Part shown: one piece after another, positions 47,442 through 59,097 of the stretch
Layout of the letters: each line of letters opens with the position of its first letter
How positions within the stretch are numbered: the first letter of the stretch is position 1
Made by a program: the position numbers and the translations under genes
Origin: Procambarus clarkii
Lineage: Eukaryota; Arthropoda; Malacostraca; Decapoda; Cambaridae
DNA: 64,000 nt
Direction: 5' to 3'
NCBI RefSeq assembly: GCF_040958095.1
Contig: NC_091173.1
Span: forward strand, 14,133,177 to 14,197,176
Notes under the pieces: model-generated
Databases searched by the model: none
What the model was told of the DNA's origin: nothing
The model's input: only the letters and a program-made list of their open reading frames with translations

Positions 47442-47756
47442 CTACTCGAGTGTGGTGACGGTAGATCGTGAAGGTGAGAGAGAGTTCACGGGTATACCAC
47501 CAACTCCTATAAGTCGCCGTTCCCAAGGTAAACTCACACTTAACATATATACATTAACATAAATTAAAAGGAGGGGCTTAGCGAAACCCGAAATACGAGC
47601 ACCTTTGTCTGGGTCACTCCAACGTTGTACACCCCAGGCAAGAAGAGCCCCCAAGAGTTGACCCAGACCACACACTAAAAAGTGAAGGGACGATGACGTT
47701 TCGGTCCGTCGTGAACCATTCTCAAGTCGATTGTCTTGAGAATGGAGCCCAGCCAT
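47442..47756 (-). mobile_element. Dispersed element end with hammerhead-like motif
   Basis: The minus strand at about 47690-47728 carries TTGAGAA, a hairpin (GGTTC, ACGAC, GGACC) and CGAAACGTC, the same layout as the palindrome at 29041. Next to it CCATTCTCAAG (47717-47727) and CTTGAGAATGG (47736-47746) form an inverted repeat. The 104-codon frame here looks like a translated repeat, not a gene. I suspect a Penelope-like element terminus. Confidence 0.5.
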
Positions 47757-48490
47757 TGTCAGCCCCCAAGAGTGTCATCCTTGGCTCTCTACGCCCACAC
47801 TATCACGCCCACATAGCTATTTTTTTGTTTATTAACACACTTAGGTACATGTGCATTTGTGCAGTTACCCCTAGACTATATGAAGGGGAGAACATTGTCA
47901 AGAAACTATAACGTCGTGATGCTAACAAATCCCCATCACACAGGATGGTTAGATTCACAGAGGCATGTGATCAGTAGTCTCCACTGACAGACTCTGGGGG
48001 CATTATGAGGAATGCACCCAGAATGAGGGCGATTCCGGAATGCACTCTCAAGGACACGAGAGTTAATAAAGTGATTGCAAAGCTCCAGGTACCTCATGCC
48101 AACGGGTCTGAATGGTCTAATAACTGGGCATTCTGGGATGTAGTGTGGGAGATCATGCCGCCCACACAGCCACGCCCACACAATGAAGATGCTGGAGAGT
48201 TACCACAGTTTCCACCACAGACGGGGTCAGGTGGTGATGCTGTGACCTTCCTCTCGCTCTTATCTCTCCCCCACTGTGTTTACCTGTCACTTTATCAACA
48301 CTTTTATCTCTCCCCCCCATCACCCATACTCCATCTCCAACTCAATGGAGCCGAAACCCCCTTCCCAACACTGCAACAAACAACGAACTGATTCTCAAAC
48401 AAAATATAGTAAGAGGAATCAAGATTGCAATATCCTTCGAATGACCCACAAATGTAACTCATTTGCAAGTATTAGTCAAGTGAGCACCCA
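47757..48490. other. Unique sequence, nothing recognised
   Basis: No coding or element signature seen. Confidence 0.4.
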
Positions 48491-48494
48491 GCCT

Positions 48495-48720
48495 CCCTCA
48501 TGCTGTCCCTCCTCTCTCATGCTGTTCCCTCCCCCTCTCTCATACTCTCCCCCCCTCTCTCATGCTGTTCCCTTCCCCCTCTCTCATACTCTCCCCCCTC
48601 TCTCATGCTGCCCCTCCCCCCTCTCTCATGCTTTCCTTCCCCCCTCTCTCATGCTGTTCCCTCCCCCTCTCTCTCATACTCTCCCCCCCTCTCTCATGCT
48701 GCCCCGCCTCTCTCATTTAT
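48495..48720. repeat. Pyrimidine-rich minisatellite
   Basis: Repeats of CTCTCTCATGCTGTTCCC and CTCATACTCTCCCCCC of variable length. Confidence 0.85.
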
Positions 48721-48904
48721 CTATCTACAGTTCACCAAAATCCCATTTCCTGCTATACTCGTTCTCCTTAATCCCTCGCTTCAGTTTCTCTCCAATCATG
48801 TTCAAGATGAGTTATACTCACTTCCGTTTGTTCACGAGTTATGAGTTCATTTTCACTCCTCAGCTGTTCAGAATGGCTTCCATTACGCCTAAGCTGTTCA
48901 TAAT

Positions 48905-49320
48905 GACGCGTTCAGCGGCTCAGTTCAGTTCAGCGGTTCAGTTCAGTTCAGTGGCTCACTTTAGTTTAGTTCAGTGGTTCAGTTCAGTTCAGTGGCTCAG
49001 TTCAATTCAGCGGCTCAGTTCAGTGGTTCAGTTCAGTGGCTCAGTTTAGTTCAGTGGCTCAATTCAGTTCGGTTCAGTTCAGTTCAATGGCTCAGTTCAG
49101 TTCAGTGGTTCAGCTCAGTTCACTTCAGTGGCTCAGTTCAGTTCAATGGCTCAGTTCAGTTCAGTGGCTCATTTCAGTGGTTCAGTTCAGTTCAATGGCT
49201 CAGTTCAGTTCAGTTCAGTGGTTCAGTTCAGTTCAATGGCTCAGTTCAGTTCAGTTCAGTGACTCAACTCAGTGGCTCAGCTCAGTAACTAAGTTCAGTA
49301 GTTCAGCTCAGTAACTCAGT
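48905..49320. repeat. GTTCA/GGCTCA degenerate repeat array
   Basis: Irregular runs of TTCAG interspersed with TGGCTCAG and TGGTTCAG, giving units of 10-25 bp. Confidence 0.9.
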
Positions 49321-49694
49321 TCCTGGGAGCCGCCACTCCCCCTTGGTGTATAACTTTAACCTCTTGCATACAATAACTTGTCATTCATCACCCACTAGAT
49401 GAATGCCGTTCAGGTATGCCATTAGTGGTGAATTATGCATAACAACACCGGACTACCGGACCGGTGTTAAGAGAACACTGAACAACGTGAACAGTGGGCA
49501 ATAACGAGGAGGTCGTAGATGGCAACGCAAATGAATCTCGAGAACATCTTGAAGAACTCTTCATTAACACTTTTGAGGGTTAAGAACTGTCAATAAGTGG
49601 AACTGTTATGACGGAGAAGTGGTTGACACTTAGGCGAGTCAAGATTTTAAATGTCAATGTGCCGAAGGTGTTGAGAAATGAAGTCATTGCATTA

Positions 49695-49765
49695 ATCTAA
49701 GAACGTTCGGTAGACAGGCGGGGCTTAGGAGCCTAGCTCAACCTTGCGAGCACATATAGGTGAGT

Positions 49766-49805
<40 letters not shown>
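49695..49805 (+). mobile_element. LINE/SINE tail fragment ending in (AC)n
   Basis: GGCGGGGCTTAGGAGCC...CATATAGGTGAGTG followed by (AC)n (about 49768-49805). This matches the 3' tail at 36885-36960. Confidence 0.6.
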
Positions 49806-49808
<3 letters not shown>

Positions 49809-49814
49809 CGTGGG

Positions 49815-50111
49815 GGGCCTGTGGCTCAGTGGACAGCGCTTAGGACTCGAAATCCTAGGGTTCGGGTTCGTTCCCGGCGGAAACAGATGACCAGAGGTTT
49901 TTTTTTTTACCCTGATGCCCCTGTTACCTAGCAGTAAATAGATACCTGGAAGTTAGACAGCTGTAACGTGCTGCTTCCTGGGGTGTGAGTGTGTATGGGG
50001 GGGGGGGGGGAAATAGTAGTTAGTAACAGTTGATTGATTGACAGTTGAGAGGCGGGCAGAAAGAGCAGAGCTCAACCCCCGCAAGCACACCTACGGGAAT
50101 ACAAGTAGGTG

Positions 50112-50149
<38 letters not shown>
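49815..50149 (+). mobile_element. tRNA-derived SINE, family 1, with LINE-like 3' tail
   Basis: The head has an A-box-like TGGCTCAGTGG and a B-box-like GGTTCGTTCCC (one mismatch). The core CCTGTTACCTAGCAGTAAA and CTGCTTCCTGGGG is shared with the copies at 39262 and 56833. The 3' part instead reads TTGACAGTTGAGAGGCGGG...GTAGGTGAGTAC and (AC)n, the same tail as the LINE copies. This is the usual way a SINE borrows LINE machinery. Confidence 0.8.
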
Positions 50150-50151
<2 letters not shown>

Positions 50152-50376
50152 ATACCAAGACCGTCAGTAGTTTCAAAGCGTTATATGACAAAGAGTGCTG
50201 GGAAGACGGGACACCACGAGCGTACCTCTCATCCTGTAACTACACTTAGGTAATTACACACACCCTTACGAAATTGGCAGTTTTAATCAACAGGTGGTGA
50301 TCCCGGACGATAGTTAGCCAGGAGACAAAGCCCATTGGCTGCCTCCGCCTAGATACACCCCCCCCCCACGCTGTCA
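50150..50376. other. Unique sequence, nothing recognised
   Basis: No feature seen. Confidence 0.35.
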
Positions 50377-50480
50377 CCTGCCACTCCGTAAGGAACGCAA
50401 CGGTTAGGCCAACCAGAGACACGCTAACCCAACCAACCCCTCTAACCCGGTGCCCCACAGTAAACGTCTATATTACCATG
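50377..50480. repeat. Dispersed repeat resembling 38640-38750
   Basis: Shares CACCTGCCACTCCGTAA and a GGCCAACCAGA-like block with the earlier copy. Confidence 0.4.
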
Positions 50481-50777
50481 CATTAACTCTTACTCGTGCG
50501 CCACACTTATCGTTTCCGTCCAAACTGCGACGTAATGGGAGAACGATAAGTATAGCCGTACCTCAGGGGCGACTATCGCACTGATCTACTATGGAATGTT
50601 AGACCCTACCGGAGGCTGTGGGATGGTTCGTTCATGCCCCGCCTTGATTAGCACAGTCTAGAATTCTTATAAAATTAAATAATTTTTGTTTAAAGATTGA
50701 GACACTTGAGTTAAACAGACAATTGAAAGATACACTTGAGAGAACTTAAGAGATACAAATGATATAAATATACTCGA

Positions 50778-50923
<146 letters not shown>

Positions 50924-50952
50924 CACGAAAATAAACACGTGATTTAAAAATG

Positions 50953-51155
50953 TGACAGTGTCAGACCACAGAGGAAATTTGAAACAGGAATTTCCTTAAA
51001 TACTTTCGTATATTAATACATCTTCAGAAGAGATGAAGATGTATTAATATACGAAAGTACTTCAGAAAGTACATACTCCTTCTGAAGATGTATTAATATA
51101 CGAAAGTACTTAAGGAAATTCCTGTTTCAATTTTCCTCCGTGGTCTGACACTGTC

Positions 51156-51156
<1 letters not shown>
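50953..51156. repeat. ~204-bp imperfect palindrome with hammerhead-like motif
   Basis: The ends TGACAGTGTCAGACCACAGA and its near complement enclose inner inverted blocks. On the plus strand at 51082-51107 CTGAAGA is followed by a hairpin (GTAT, TAAT, ATAC) and CGAAAG; the same block recurs at about 51030-51060 and inverted at 51001-51027. CTGAAGA fits the hammerhead CUGANGA core exactly. (AT)n abuts the right end (51159-51238). Confidence 0.7.

Positions 51157-51158
<2 letters not shown>

Positions 51159-51238
<80 letters not shown>
51159..51238. repeat. (AT)n between palindrome and foldback element
   Basis: About 40 AT units. Confidence 0.97.
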
Positions 51239-51758
<520 letters not shown>

Positions 51759-51769
51759 AACAAAACTGA

Positions 51770-52095
51770 ATGTTTTGTTGCATATATAAAGTTGCATATA
51801 GTCCTAGGGACTATATGCAACTGAAAACTCACACCCCAGAAGTGACTCGAACCCATACTGCCAGGAGCAACGCAACTGGTATGTACAGGACGCCTTAATC
51901 CACTTGGCCATCACGACCGGACAAAACGAAGTGATAGTCGAAGCTATTTGAACCACTTCCCCGCCGGCACTCGGATGGTAATCTTGGGCATAGCATTTTA
52001 TCAAATCACCTCATTCTTTGGGGCACACGTGAGGAACACAAATGCGAACAAGCCTGAATGGTCCCCAGGACTATATGCGACTGAAAACTCACTTC
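51770..52095 (-). mobile_element. tRNA-Leu/Ser-headed SINE, family 3
   Basis: The minus strand at about 51840-51930 has an A-box segment (TGGCCAAGTGGATTAAGGCG), close to the tRNA-Leu/Ser consensus, and a B-box-like GGTTCGAGTC. TATATGCAACT/GACTATATGC blocks recur on both sides of the head (51785-51830 and 52070-52095), so the element looks like a partial tandem or circularly arranged copy. (AT)n lies at its 3' side. Confidence 0.65.
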
Positions 52096-52355
52096 CTGCC
52101 CACACTAGGCTGTTGCACTGTTGCACACATTATAATGTGTGTTAAGTTACCTCATAAACCTCTGCAAGATTTTATTGTCCCCAAACTTTCATTACTTTCT
52201 TTTCATTGTGGCAAGTTCACACTAAAGCAAGATGATCGTGTTGGTGCCCAGCACAAACGATTGTGCAATATCACAGCTGATATCAAGTTCATAATATTTA
52301 TGTTGGATTCTATAGTATAAAATTAATCATTTGCAACATTTGACGGGCATATAAA

Positions 52356-52733
52356 TTTGACGGTGTCATAACTTGTCAGTGTTGCAATATTTGACGGTGT
52401 CATAACTTGTCAGTGTTGCAATATTTGACGGTGTCATAACTTGTCAGTGTTGCAATATTTGACGGTGTCATAACTTGTCAGTGTTGCAGTATTTGACGGT
52501 GTCATAACTTGTCAGTGTTGCAGTATTTGACGGTGTCATAACTTGTCAGTGTTGCAGTATTTGACGGTGTCATAACTTGTCAGTGTTGCAATATTTGACG
52601 GTGTCATAACTTGTCAGTGTTGCAGTATTTGACGGTGTCATAACTTGTCAGTGTTGCAGTATTTGACGGTGTCATAACTTGTCAGTGTTGCAGTATTTGA
52701 CGGTGTCATAACTTGTCAGTGTTGCAGCAGTTG
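52356..52733. repeat. 34-bp tandem repeat, about 11 units
   Basis: Units of TTGACGGTGTCATAACTTG plus TCAGTGTTGCAGTAT; A/G variants in GCAATA or GCAGTA mark subgroups. Confidence 0.95.
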
Positions 52734-52764
52734 ACGGTGACACAGCTGGCATAACCTTCCCCCC

Positions 52765-53080
52765 ACACTTAAAGAGACAGAATCGAAGAGACATGATTAC
52801 GACATATAACATTCTCAAGGGAATTGATGACATTGACAAATATGCCAACAAGGCCGTAGAGATGTAAGCCAACGATGACAATAACTCACCACAGTGTTAG
52901 GAAGACCCATTTTACCCAACGTTCAGCGAGCAAATAATAATAATTACTCGAGTAGGAAGAGAAAGTAGAAGTTAATCAAATCGTTTCAAATGTCGACCTG
53001 ACCAGAAACAGCTACAAAGGCGGGACTCAGGAGCTAGCACTTGACTCCTACAAGCGTGCATATTTACGTCAGTCAGGTTA
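52765..53080 (+). pseudogene. Diverged LINE 3' fragment
   Basis: AAGAGACATGATTACGACAT encodes RDMITTYNIL, matching the RT end of the other LINE copies. Later, AAGGCGGGACTCAGGAGC resembles the tail. It is old and interrupted. Confidence 0.5.
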
Positions 53081-53333
53081 AGTCCAGCCCTGGATGGGAG
53101 ACCGCATGGACATCCTAATCCCAATTAATGATACACCACTAACAGCTATGAGACGTAGCCCAAGAATTAGAGCTCGTCCTTGGAAGGAAGAGTTCACGTT
53201 CACTCATTAACCGAACAATTAATGATCGAGCAGTGTGTTCATTCCTCATTCTTGGCTTTAATGAGGTGATGCAGAACCCTGCCAGAACCTCATAAATACA
53301 GCTACAGTTATCCTCATGTTGACAGAGGTGGTG

Positions 53334-53870
53334 AATTGAGGACTGTGAGGGAGTGAATGAGGACTGTGAGGGAGTGAATGAGGACTGTGAGGGGGTGAAT
53401 GAGGACTGTGAGGGAGTGAATGAGAACTGTGAGGGAGTGAATGAGAACTATGAGGGAGTGAATGAGGACTGTGAGGGAGTGAATGAGGACTGTGAGGGAG
53501 TGAATGAGGACTGTGAGGGGGTGAATGAGGACTGTGAGGGAGTGAATGAGGATTGTGAGGGAGTGAATGAGGACTGTGAGGGAGTGAATGAGGACTGTGA
53601 GGGAGTGAATGAGGACTGTGAGGGAGTGAATGAGGACTGTGAGGGAGTGAATGAGGACTGTGAGGGAGTGAATGAGGACTGTGAGGGAGTGAATGAGGAC
53701 TGTGAGGGAGTGAATGAGGACTGTGAGGGAGTGAATGAGGACTGTGAGGGAGTGAATGAGGACTGTGAGGGAGTGAATGAGGACTGTGAGGTGATGAATG
53801 AGGACTGTGAGGGAGTGAATGAGGACTGTGAGGGAGTGAATGAGGACTGTGAGGGAGTGAATGAGGACTG
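53334..53870. repeat. 21-bp tandem array, about 25 units
   Basis: Unit GAGGACTGTGAGGGAGTGAA plus T. Because 21 is seven codons, both strands stay open (NEDCEGV on plus, HSLTVLI on minus). The minus frame would be a strongly hydrophobic repeat. No flanking coding evidence. Confidence 0.96.
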
Positions 53871-54340
53871 ACAGCTGGTTAATGACCAGTATCGGCATTA
53901 ACGTTAACTACGATACCTGAAGACGATACCTACGATACGTAGATACCTAGCTACCACACCTAGCTACTACACAGAGAAGCGCTCAGCAACTACCCCTACA
54001 TAGGTAACGCACAATAGGACGCGCAATAGGACGCAACCTAAACTCTTGCGTCAAGAGTCAAGAAGTCCCTCGCAAATGTACCATCTTCCTTGTACAAAGA
54101 CGATAAACCAAAGACGATATCCACGAGAGCAGCAGAGGCCGCAAGAAACAAACCCAAACTTGGCAGATATCGCAAACACGAGGTCGGACGATAACCCGAG
54201 CGAGGGGGGTGGGGGGGGGGGGTAGAGCAGTGACGACCACGCTAAAATTAAATTCTCCAACTTTGTTCCAGTGAGGGAGGGGGAGGGTGGGAGGGCAGGG
54301 GGAAGGGAGAGGAAGGGGGGAGGGCAGGGGGGAAGGTAGG
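53871..54340. other. Unique sequence, nothing recognised
   Basis: No coding or element signature. Confidence 0.4.
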
Positions 54341-54443
54341 GGAAGGCAGGGAAGGGAAGGGAAGGGAAGGGAAGGGAAGGGAAGGGAAGGGAAGGGAAGG
54401 GAAGGGAAGGGAAGGGAAGGGAAGGGAAGGGAAGGGAAGGCAA
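54341..54443. repeat. (GGGAA)n array
   Basis: About 20 units of AAGGG. Confidence 0.97.
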
Positions 54444-55113
54444 GGGAAGAACGGCAGGCCGGGTAGGATATGCAACAAAAGGAGAAAGCAAAGGAGACGA
54501 ACAGGAATGGTTGTGAGAAGCAAGGAAAAGAGAGACAGGATAGGGGAAAGCAAGGAAGGGGGGACACGGCGAGGAGGGAAGGGGATTGTGGGACAGAATG
54601 GGGATGTGTGTGGGGGGGGAAAAGATTGTGCTAATAATGAAAGGGGGGGGGGGGGAGTGAGGTGAGCCTTAGCCAAGATGGGCTCCTCACTGCCGCCCCG
54701 AGCAACAAGAGGGAGGGGCATGTCTGCTGGCCAGGGGGAAGGGGGAGTGGAGGTAAAGGAAGGGGGAAAGGGGGGGATATGCAAACTAGGCACCAATAAC
54801 AGCATACCAAGTGAGAGGTGGGGGGGGGGGTAGGAGGGGGGGAAAGGGAGGGGGTGAGAAGTGCCATAAACGACTGAACGTATTATTAAACTTGGGATAA
54901 ACGAGACCTGGGGGTGGGGGAGGTGGGGTGGGAGGGTTAAGCTGTTCAACGAGAAAGGAACATGAGTGGAACACGCTCTGACTGGTGTTTATGTGAGCGG
55001 CTATATTGGGTGGGTGTTGAGCATCGGAACGGGGGGGCAGGGGCAATGTTGAGGAGGGTGAGTGGAGGCACCCACGACAGGGGGAGAGGAGAGAGACAGA
55101 GAGAGAAGGAGAA

Positions 55114-55155
<42 letters not shown>

Positions 55156-55985
55156 GAGAGTGCCAAAGGAGTGTCGCGCTTCGCTAATTTTAATACTACC
55201 GGCGGTGGCGACGCGTTGCACCTCCACTTTGAATATTCAAAAGACAGGCTCCTCCCCTCTTGCTAGCTTCCCTCGTTCGCCACCGCGTCAACTCTCCCCT
55301 CTTAATGACCCCTCTCGCCCCCCCCCTCCATCACTCCCTCCCCCACACCCTCACCCCCGCCCGGCTCCACCACCTCCACAGGTCAGCAGCAAAACACTAG
55401 CAATATATGAAGTTAAAAATAATAAAATAAAATTCCATATGCAAATCAGGTGTCACGTCCGTGGCACCCAGTGGCAGCTCTCTCTCCCCCTCAGTCCTTC
55501 CTAACATGGCCGACCGCCCCCCCCCCCTTCACTCCTGCGGGGGGAGGGGGGGAGGGGACTCAAGATATCCGCCCATAGGTGCTGGAGCTGGTTATCCTCT
55601 TCTAACCTGAAGGATCCTTCTATGTCTAGTGAAGGATCCCTCTAACTCCCACACGGAAGGATAGCTCGCTTCACATCACTACGTTAAAAACGTAACTGTT
55701 TTGTCTAACTACAAACAAACGACCCCTAAGCAACTCAAGACTTGTAGATATTCCAACAGCTCGGGTCTCACGTGGCTACAAATATCTCATCAGGCCGTTC
55801 ACATCACCTGCTGATATAACTCTGGCCGAATGTTAACTCACATTAGTGTCGTTACATCACACCTTTCATCACTATACACGTAAAATAATTTCAGTATTTG
55901 AGAAATCTTCATTTACAAATGACTAATGGATGTCTAAATATTTTACTCACTACAGTCTTAATATTACTAATTAACATTACGCCCC
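54444..55985. other. Purine-rich then GC-rich sequence, no supported gene
   Basis: 54540-54950 is G-rich; 55114-55152 is (GA)n; 55200-55400 is GC-rich and C-rich. A 180-codon plus frame spans the GA run but is low complexity. Confidence 0.4.
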
Positions 55986-56086
55986 CAGCAAGACATGTCT
56001 CCTAGGGTGACCTCCTCCCAGCAAGACATGTCTCCTAGGGTGACCTCCTCCCAGCAAGACATGTCTCCTAGGGTGACCTCCTCCCA
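55986..56086. repeat. 33-bp tandem repeat, three units
   Basis: Three identical units of CAGCAAGACATGTCTCCTAG plus GGTGACCTCCTCC. Confidence 0.95.
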
Positions 56087-56139
56087 GCTTTCAGACAATA
56101 ACATTAGATCTTTTACAACGAGAAGTTAACACCCAGGGA

Positions 56140-56371
56140 GCCAGATTCACGAAAGCACTTACGAACCTGTACATCTTTTCTCAATCTTTGGCGGCTTTGT
56201 TTCCAATTACTAAACAGTTAATGAGCTCCGAAGCACCAGGAGGCTGTTTATAACAATAACAACAGTTGATTGGCAAGTTTTCATGCTAGTAAACTGTTTA
56301 ATATATGTAACCAAAGGTGTCAAAGATTGAGGAAAGATGTACACGTTCGTAAGTGCTTTCGTGAATCTGGC
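56140..56371. mobile_element. MITE with ~55-bp terminal inverted repeats
   Basis: The left end GCCAGATTCACGAAAGCACT and the right end AAGTGCTTTCGTGAATCTGG are inverted partners, and pairing continues inward through TGTACATCTTT...CAATCTTTG. The 232-bp element is non-coding. It would need a transposase in trans; the superfamily is not assigned. Confidence 0.8.
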
Positions 56372-56832
56372 CCTAGGACAAGGCGATGTTTGGTATAATA
56401 ACACCCCCCCCCCCCAGGCCGTCTGAGGCATACAGTATAACGTATAATGAGTGTACTGTATAATGAGTCAAGTGTTCATATAATGACCCCGAGCGATATG
56501 CATCTCCATAACGTTCTTTCACAGCGGGGGAACCGCAACTCAAATACGTTATCCGTAATTTTCCGAGGATAGATGGAAAAGGTGTTTTTGTCTGTGGAAA
56601 TAACCGACAGTACGAGTTTTTTTTTGTCCTCTCAACCGTTGTTTGGACCAGAACCAATCGCATCTCTCCTGCCAAAGAACGTTCGTTATGATTGGCTAAC
56701 TGCCAGTTGACGTCACCAGCGGTGATTGGCATGAAGTGCTTGCTGTCGATTTGCCATTCCGTCAAAAAAAAAAAATGGAACTGCTTTGCCTCTCATTAGA
56801 ATGGTACGAACCCAAGCTGCTATCTACGTAAC

Positions 56833-57097
56833 ATATCTTGAGGTTATCTTGAGTTGATTTCGGGGCTTTAGTGTCCCCGCGGCCCGGTCCTCGACGAGGC
56901 CTCCTTTTTTGTTACACATTCCCAAGAAGCATCCAGTAGCAGCTGTCTAACTCCCAGGTACCTATTTTCTGCTAGGTGAACACGGGCATAAGTGTGAAAG
57001 AAACTCTGCCCATTTCTTTCCGCCTCCGCCGGGGATCGAACCCGGTACCTTAGGACTACGAACCCCGAGCGCGGTCCACTCAGCCGTCAGGCCCCTG
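56833..57097 (-). mobile_element. tRNA-derived SINE, family 1, tail type I, copy 2
   Basis: The minus strand has a head with a B-box GGTTCGATCCC, the core CACCTAGCAGAAAATAGG and the tail GACCGGGCCGCGGGGACACT, then the AACCTCAAGATA end. Relative to 39262-39517 it has an A/T-rich insertion (TTTTTTGTTACACATTCCC on plus, about 56905). Confidence 0.8.
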
Positions 57098-57379
57098 GTT
57101 AATACACCTCGTCAGGTTATTAATACACCTTTGTTGTATTTATTTACAAGAAAGAACAGTGGTCTCGGACCATAACTGTACATACAATACAATGTATAAT
57201 TACCAATTAATTACCAATAAACAACTAGTGATACAGGTACGGTCAAACTACTAATATATGTTTATACTTACACATCAAACATCATGTGTGTCTTTATACA
57301 AATAATCCATGTAATACACTATCCGCGGGAGTTGTCGGATCAGCTAGGCTGTGATGGCAAACCCTCCTCCAACCAGTCC
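57098..57379. other. Unique AT-rich sequence
   Basis: No feature seen. Confidence 0.35.
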
Positions 57380-57850
57380 TCACACTAGGCTGTTTAAAGC
57401 AGCGACTGTCCTATCCCAGCCCGTCCTCCAAACGAAGACCCAAAAGTGATTCCATGCACCCGCCAAACCCCAGCTGTTTATGAATGAAAAGCGGTTTACA
57501 CACGACTCACAACTGCTGACGTTCGAACATATCCGGAACAAGTGCTTCACTGACGAATTTTGTTCGAACCACAACGCTGTAAATGCTTCACCCACGTACT
57601 ACAAATACAAATAATCGCCACTAGAACCTAACCACCTAAACTAACCTATGCCTATACATGCCTACGGTTGAGAAGCGGGACCAAAGAGCCAGAGCTCAAC
57701 CCCCGCAAGCACAACTAGGTGAGTACATGCCCAATATGCTAATATATTATAATATTAATTTACATTTGAGAAAATTCCTGTTTTGAATGAACAGCATGTT
57801 AAAATTTATGAATGAGTCAGTGGGGTCAACCGCTGGATGGAATGGACTTA
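57380..57850 (-). repeat. Dispersed ~400-bp repeat, copy 2, with an insertion
   Basis: Complement of 34760-35165, interrupted by a 61-bp LINE/SINE tail (57663-57723). Confidence 0.75.
57663..57723 (+). mobile_element. Severely 5'-truncated LINE/SINE tail with 8-bp target duplication
   Basis: TACGGTTGAGAAGCGGG...AACTAGGTGAG is flanked by TACATGCC at 57655-57662 and 57724-57731. The uninterrupted repeat copy near 34875 lacks it. Confidence 0.75.
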
Positions 57851-57874
57851 AGTCGAGGAAAGGTTGACATTGAG

Positions 57875-58255
57875 GGGTCGTGATCCATGTCGTGTCGTAT
57901 CGTGTCGTGTTGTATTGTGTCGCGTCGTGTGTTGCCGTGTCGTATGATGAGCTGTTTCGTGTCATTAAACAGTGCATGGGTTATGTTGTGTCTTGTTCTG
58001 CAGTGTCACATGGTTCGTGTCACGCCTCAGATGTCGTGTCATGTCGTGTCATGTTGTGTTTTTGGTGTTGTGTCGTGTCTTTTGATGCTAGACCGTCGTG
58101 TCACGACGTGCGGTGTCACGTGGAGTCACGTGGTGTCACGTAGTGTCACGTGGTGTCACGCGGTGTCACGTGGTGTCACGTGGTGTCACGTGGAGTCATG
58201 TGGTGTCACGTGGTGTCACGTGGTGTCACGTAGTGTCACGTGGTGTCACGTAGAG
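57875..58255. repeat. GTGTCACGTG-type degenerate 10-bp array
   Basis: Loose GTGTCGTGTC repeats from 57890 become a regular TGGTGTCACG array from about 58108. Confidence 0.88.
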
Positions 58256-58998
58256 TGTGGCAGTTTGTTGTTGTTTAAGATTCGCTACCTAGGAAGAAAA
58301 AGTTCCAAGTAGCACGGGCTATGGTGAGCCCGCAGTAGACTTTGTGTGGCGGTGTTGGAGTATAACAGGGAGACAGAGCCGCCAACACAATAATAGCGAC
58401 ATAAGCGGCTGCCAGCACCCTTGCTCCACACCTGTTCCACACCTGCTCAAGCCTTGCCAACACTACGCCAACACAACACCTTGACAACCCTCGCACTGCT
58501 AACAGCCTCATTACACGCGTTTCCCCTCGTTAGTGACAAATGATTAAAACCACGATCTAATTATAATATTTTTTTAATATTTTCCTTATGATTTACGCCA
58601 CACTGCAGGCATTATTTTGAATTTGAATTTGAAATTCAATTAGCTTGCTTGATTTTACCTTCAAGAAGTTAGAATTTGAAAGCAAGCAGGTTGCTTGAAT
58701 TAACGCTAAAGATAGCAAGAAATGAAGCTGTCTTTTCCAGCTTCCTCCCATCGCTTAGAGAGTGCCAAAAGTCTACAACTTGCAAGGATCATTCAACAAT
58801 ATGCAAACAGCCCACTAACAGCTTGCAAGAATGTTGCAAGAGGTTGCCGACATGTGGTCAAGCGTCGAGGGTGCAGGGGGGGGGAGGGGGGCGGGCCACC
58901 TTTGGGCCACCTTTGGGCCATCAGAGGGCCACCAGTGGGCCAGGTGAGAGTGCCAGGAGAGGTGGTGCCTTGTGGGAAGACTGCCAACACGCGGGCAT

Positions 58999-59000
<2 letters not shown>
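58256..59000. other. Unique sequence, nothing recognised
   Basis: Includes a GAATTTGAATTTG motif near 58617 and a CCACCTTTGGGCC repeat near 58895. No coding evidence. Confidence 0.4.

Positions 59001-59096
<96 letters not shown>
59001..59096. repeat. (CT)n array
   Basis: About 47 uninterrupted units. Confidence 0.97.

Positions 59097-59097
<1 letters not shown>

Noticed and set aside
47442-47756. 104-codon minus frame as a gene
   Set aside because: It overlaps a dispersed-element terminus with inverted repeats and a hammerhead-like motif.
49815-49885. Functional tRNA gene
   Set aside because: The A and B boxes belong to a SINE head that continues into a SINE core; acceptor-stem pairing is not evident and no other copy here is a clean tRNA.
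51835-51935. Functional tRNA-Leu or tRNA-Ser gene
   Set aside because: The head lacks a clean cloverleaf and runs into repeated SINE sequence on both sides.
53314-53898. Hydrophobic 194-codon minus frame (LTVLIHS repeat)
   Set aside because: Product of a 21-bp array; the opposite strand is open too.
54962-55504. 180-codon plus frame in GC-rich sequence
   Set aside because: Built around a GA microsatellite and Pro/Ser-rich low complexity, with no recognisable domain or splice context.
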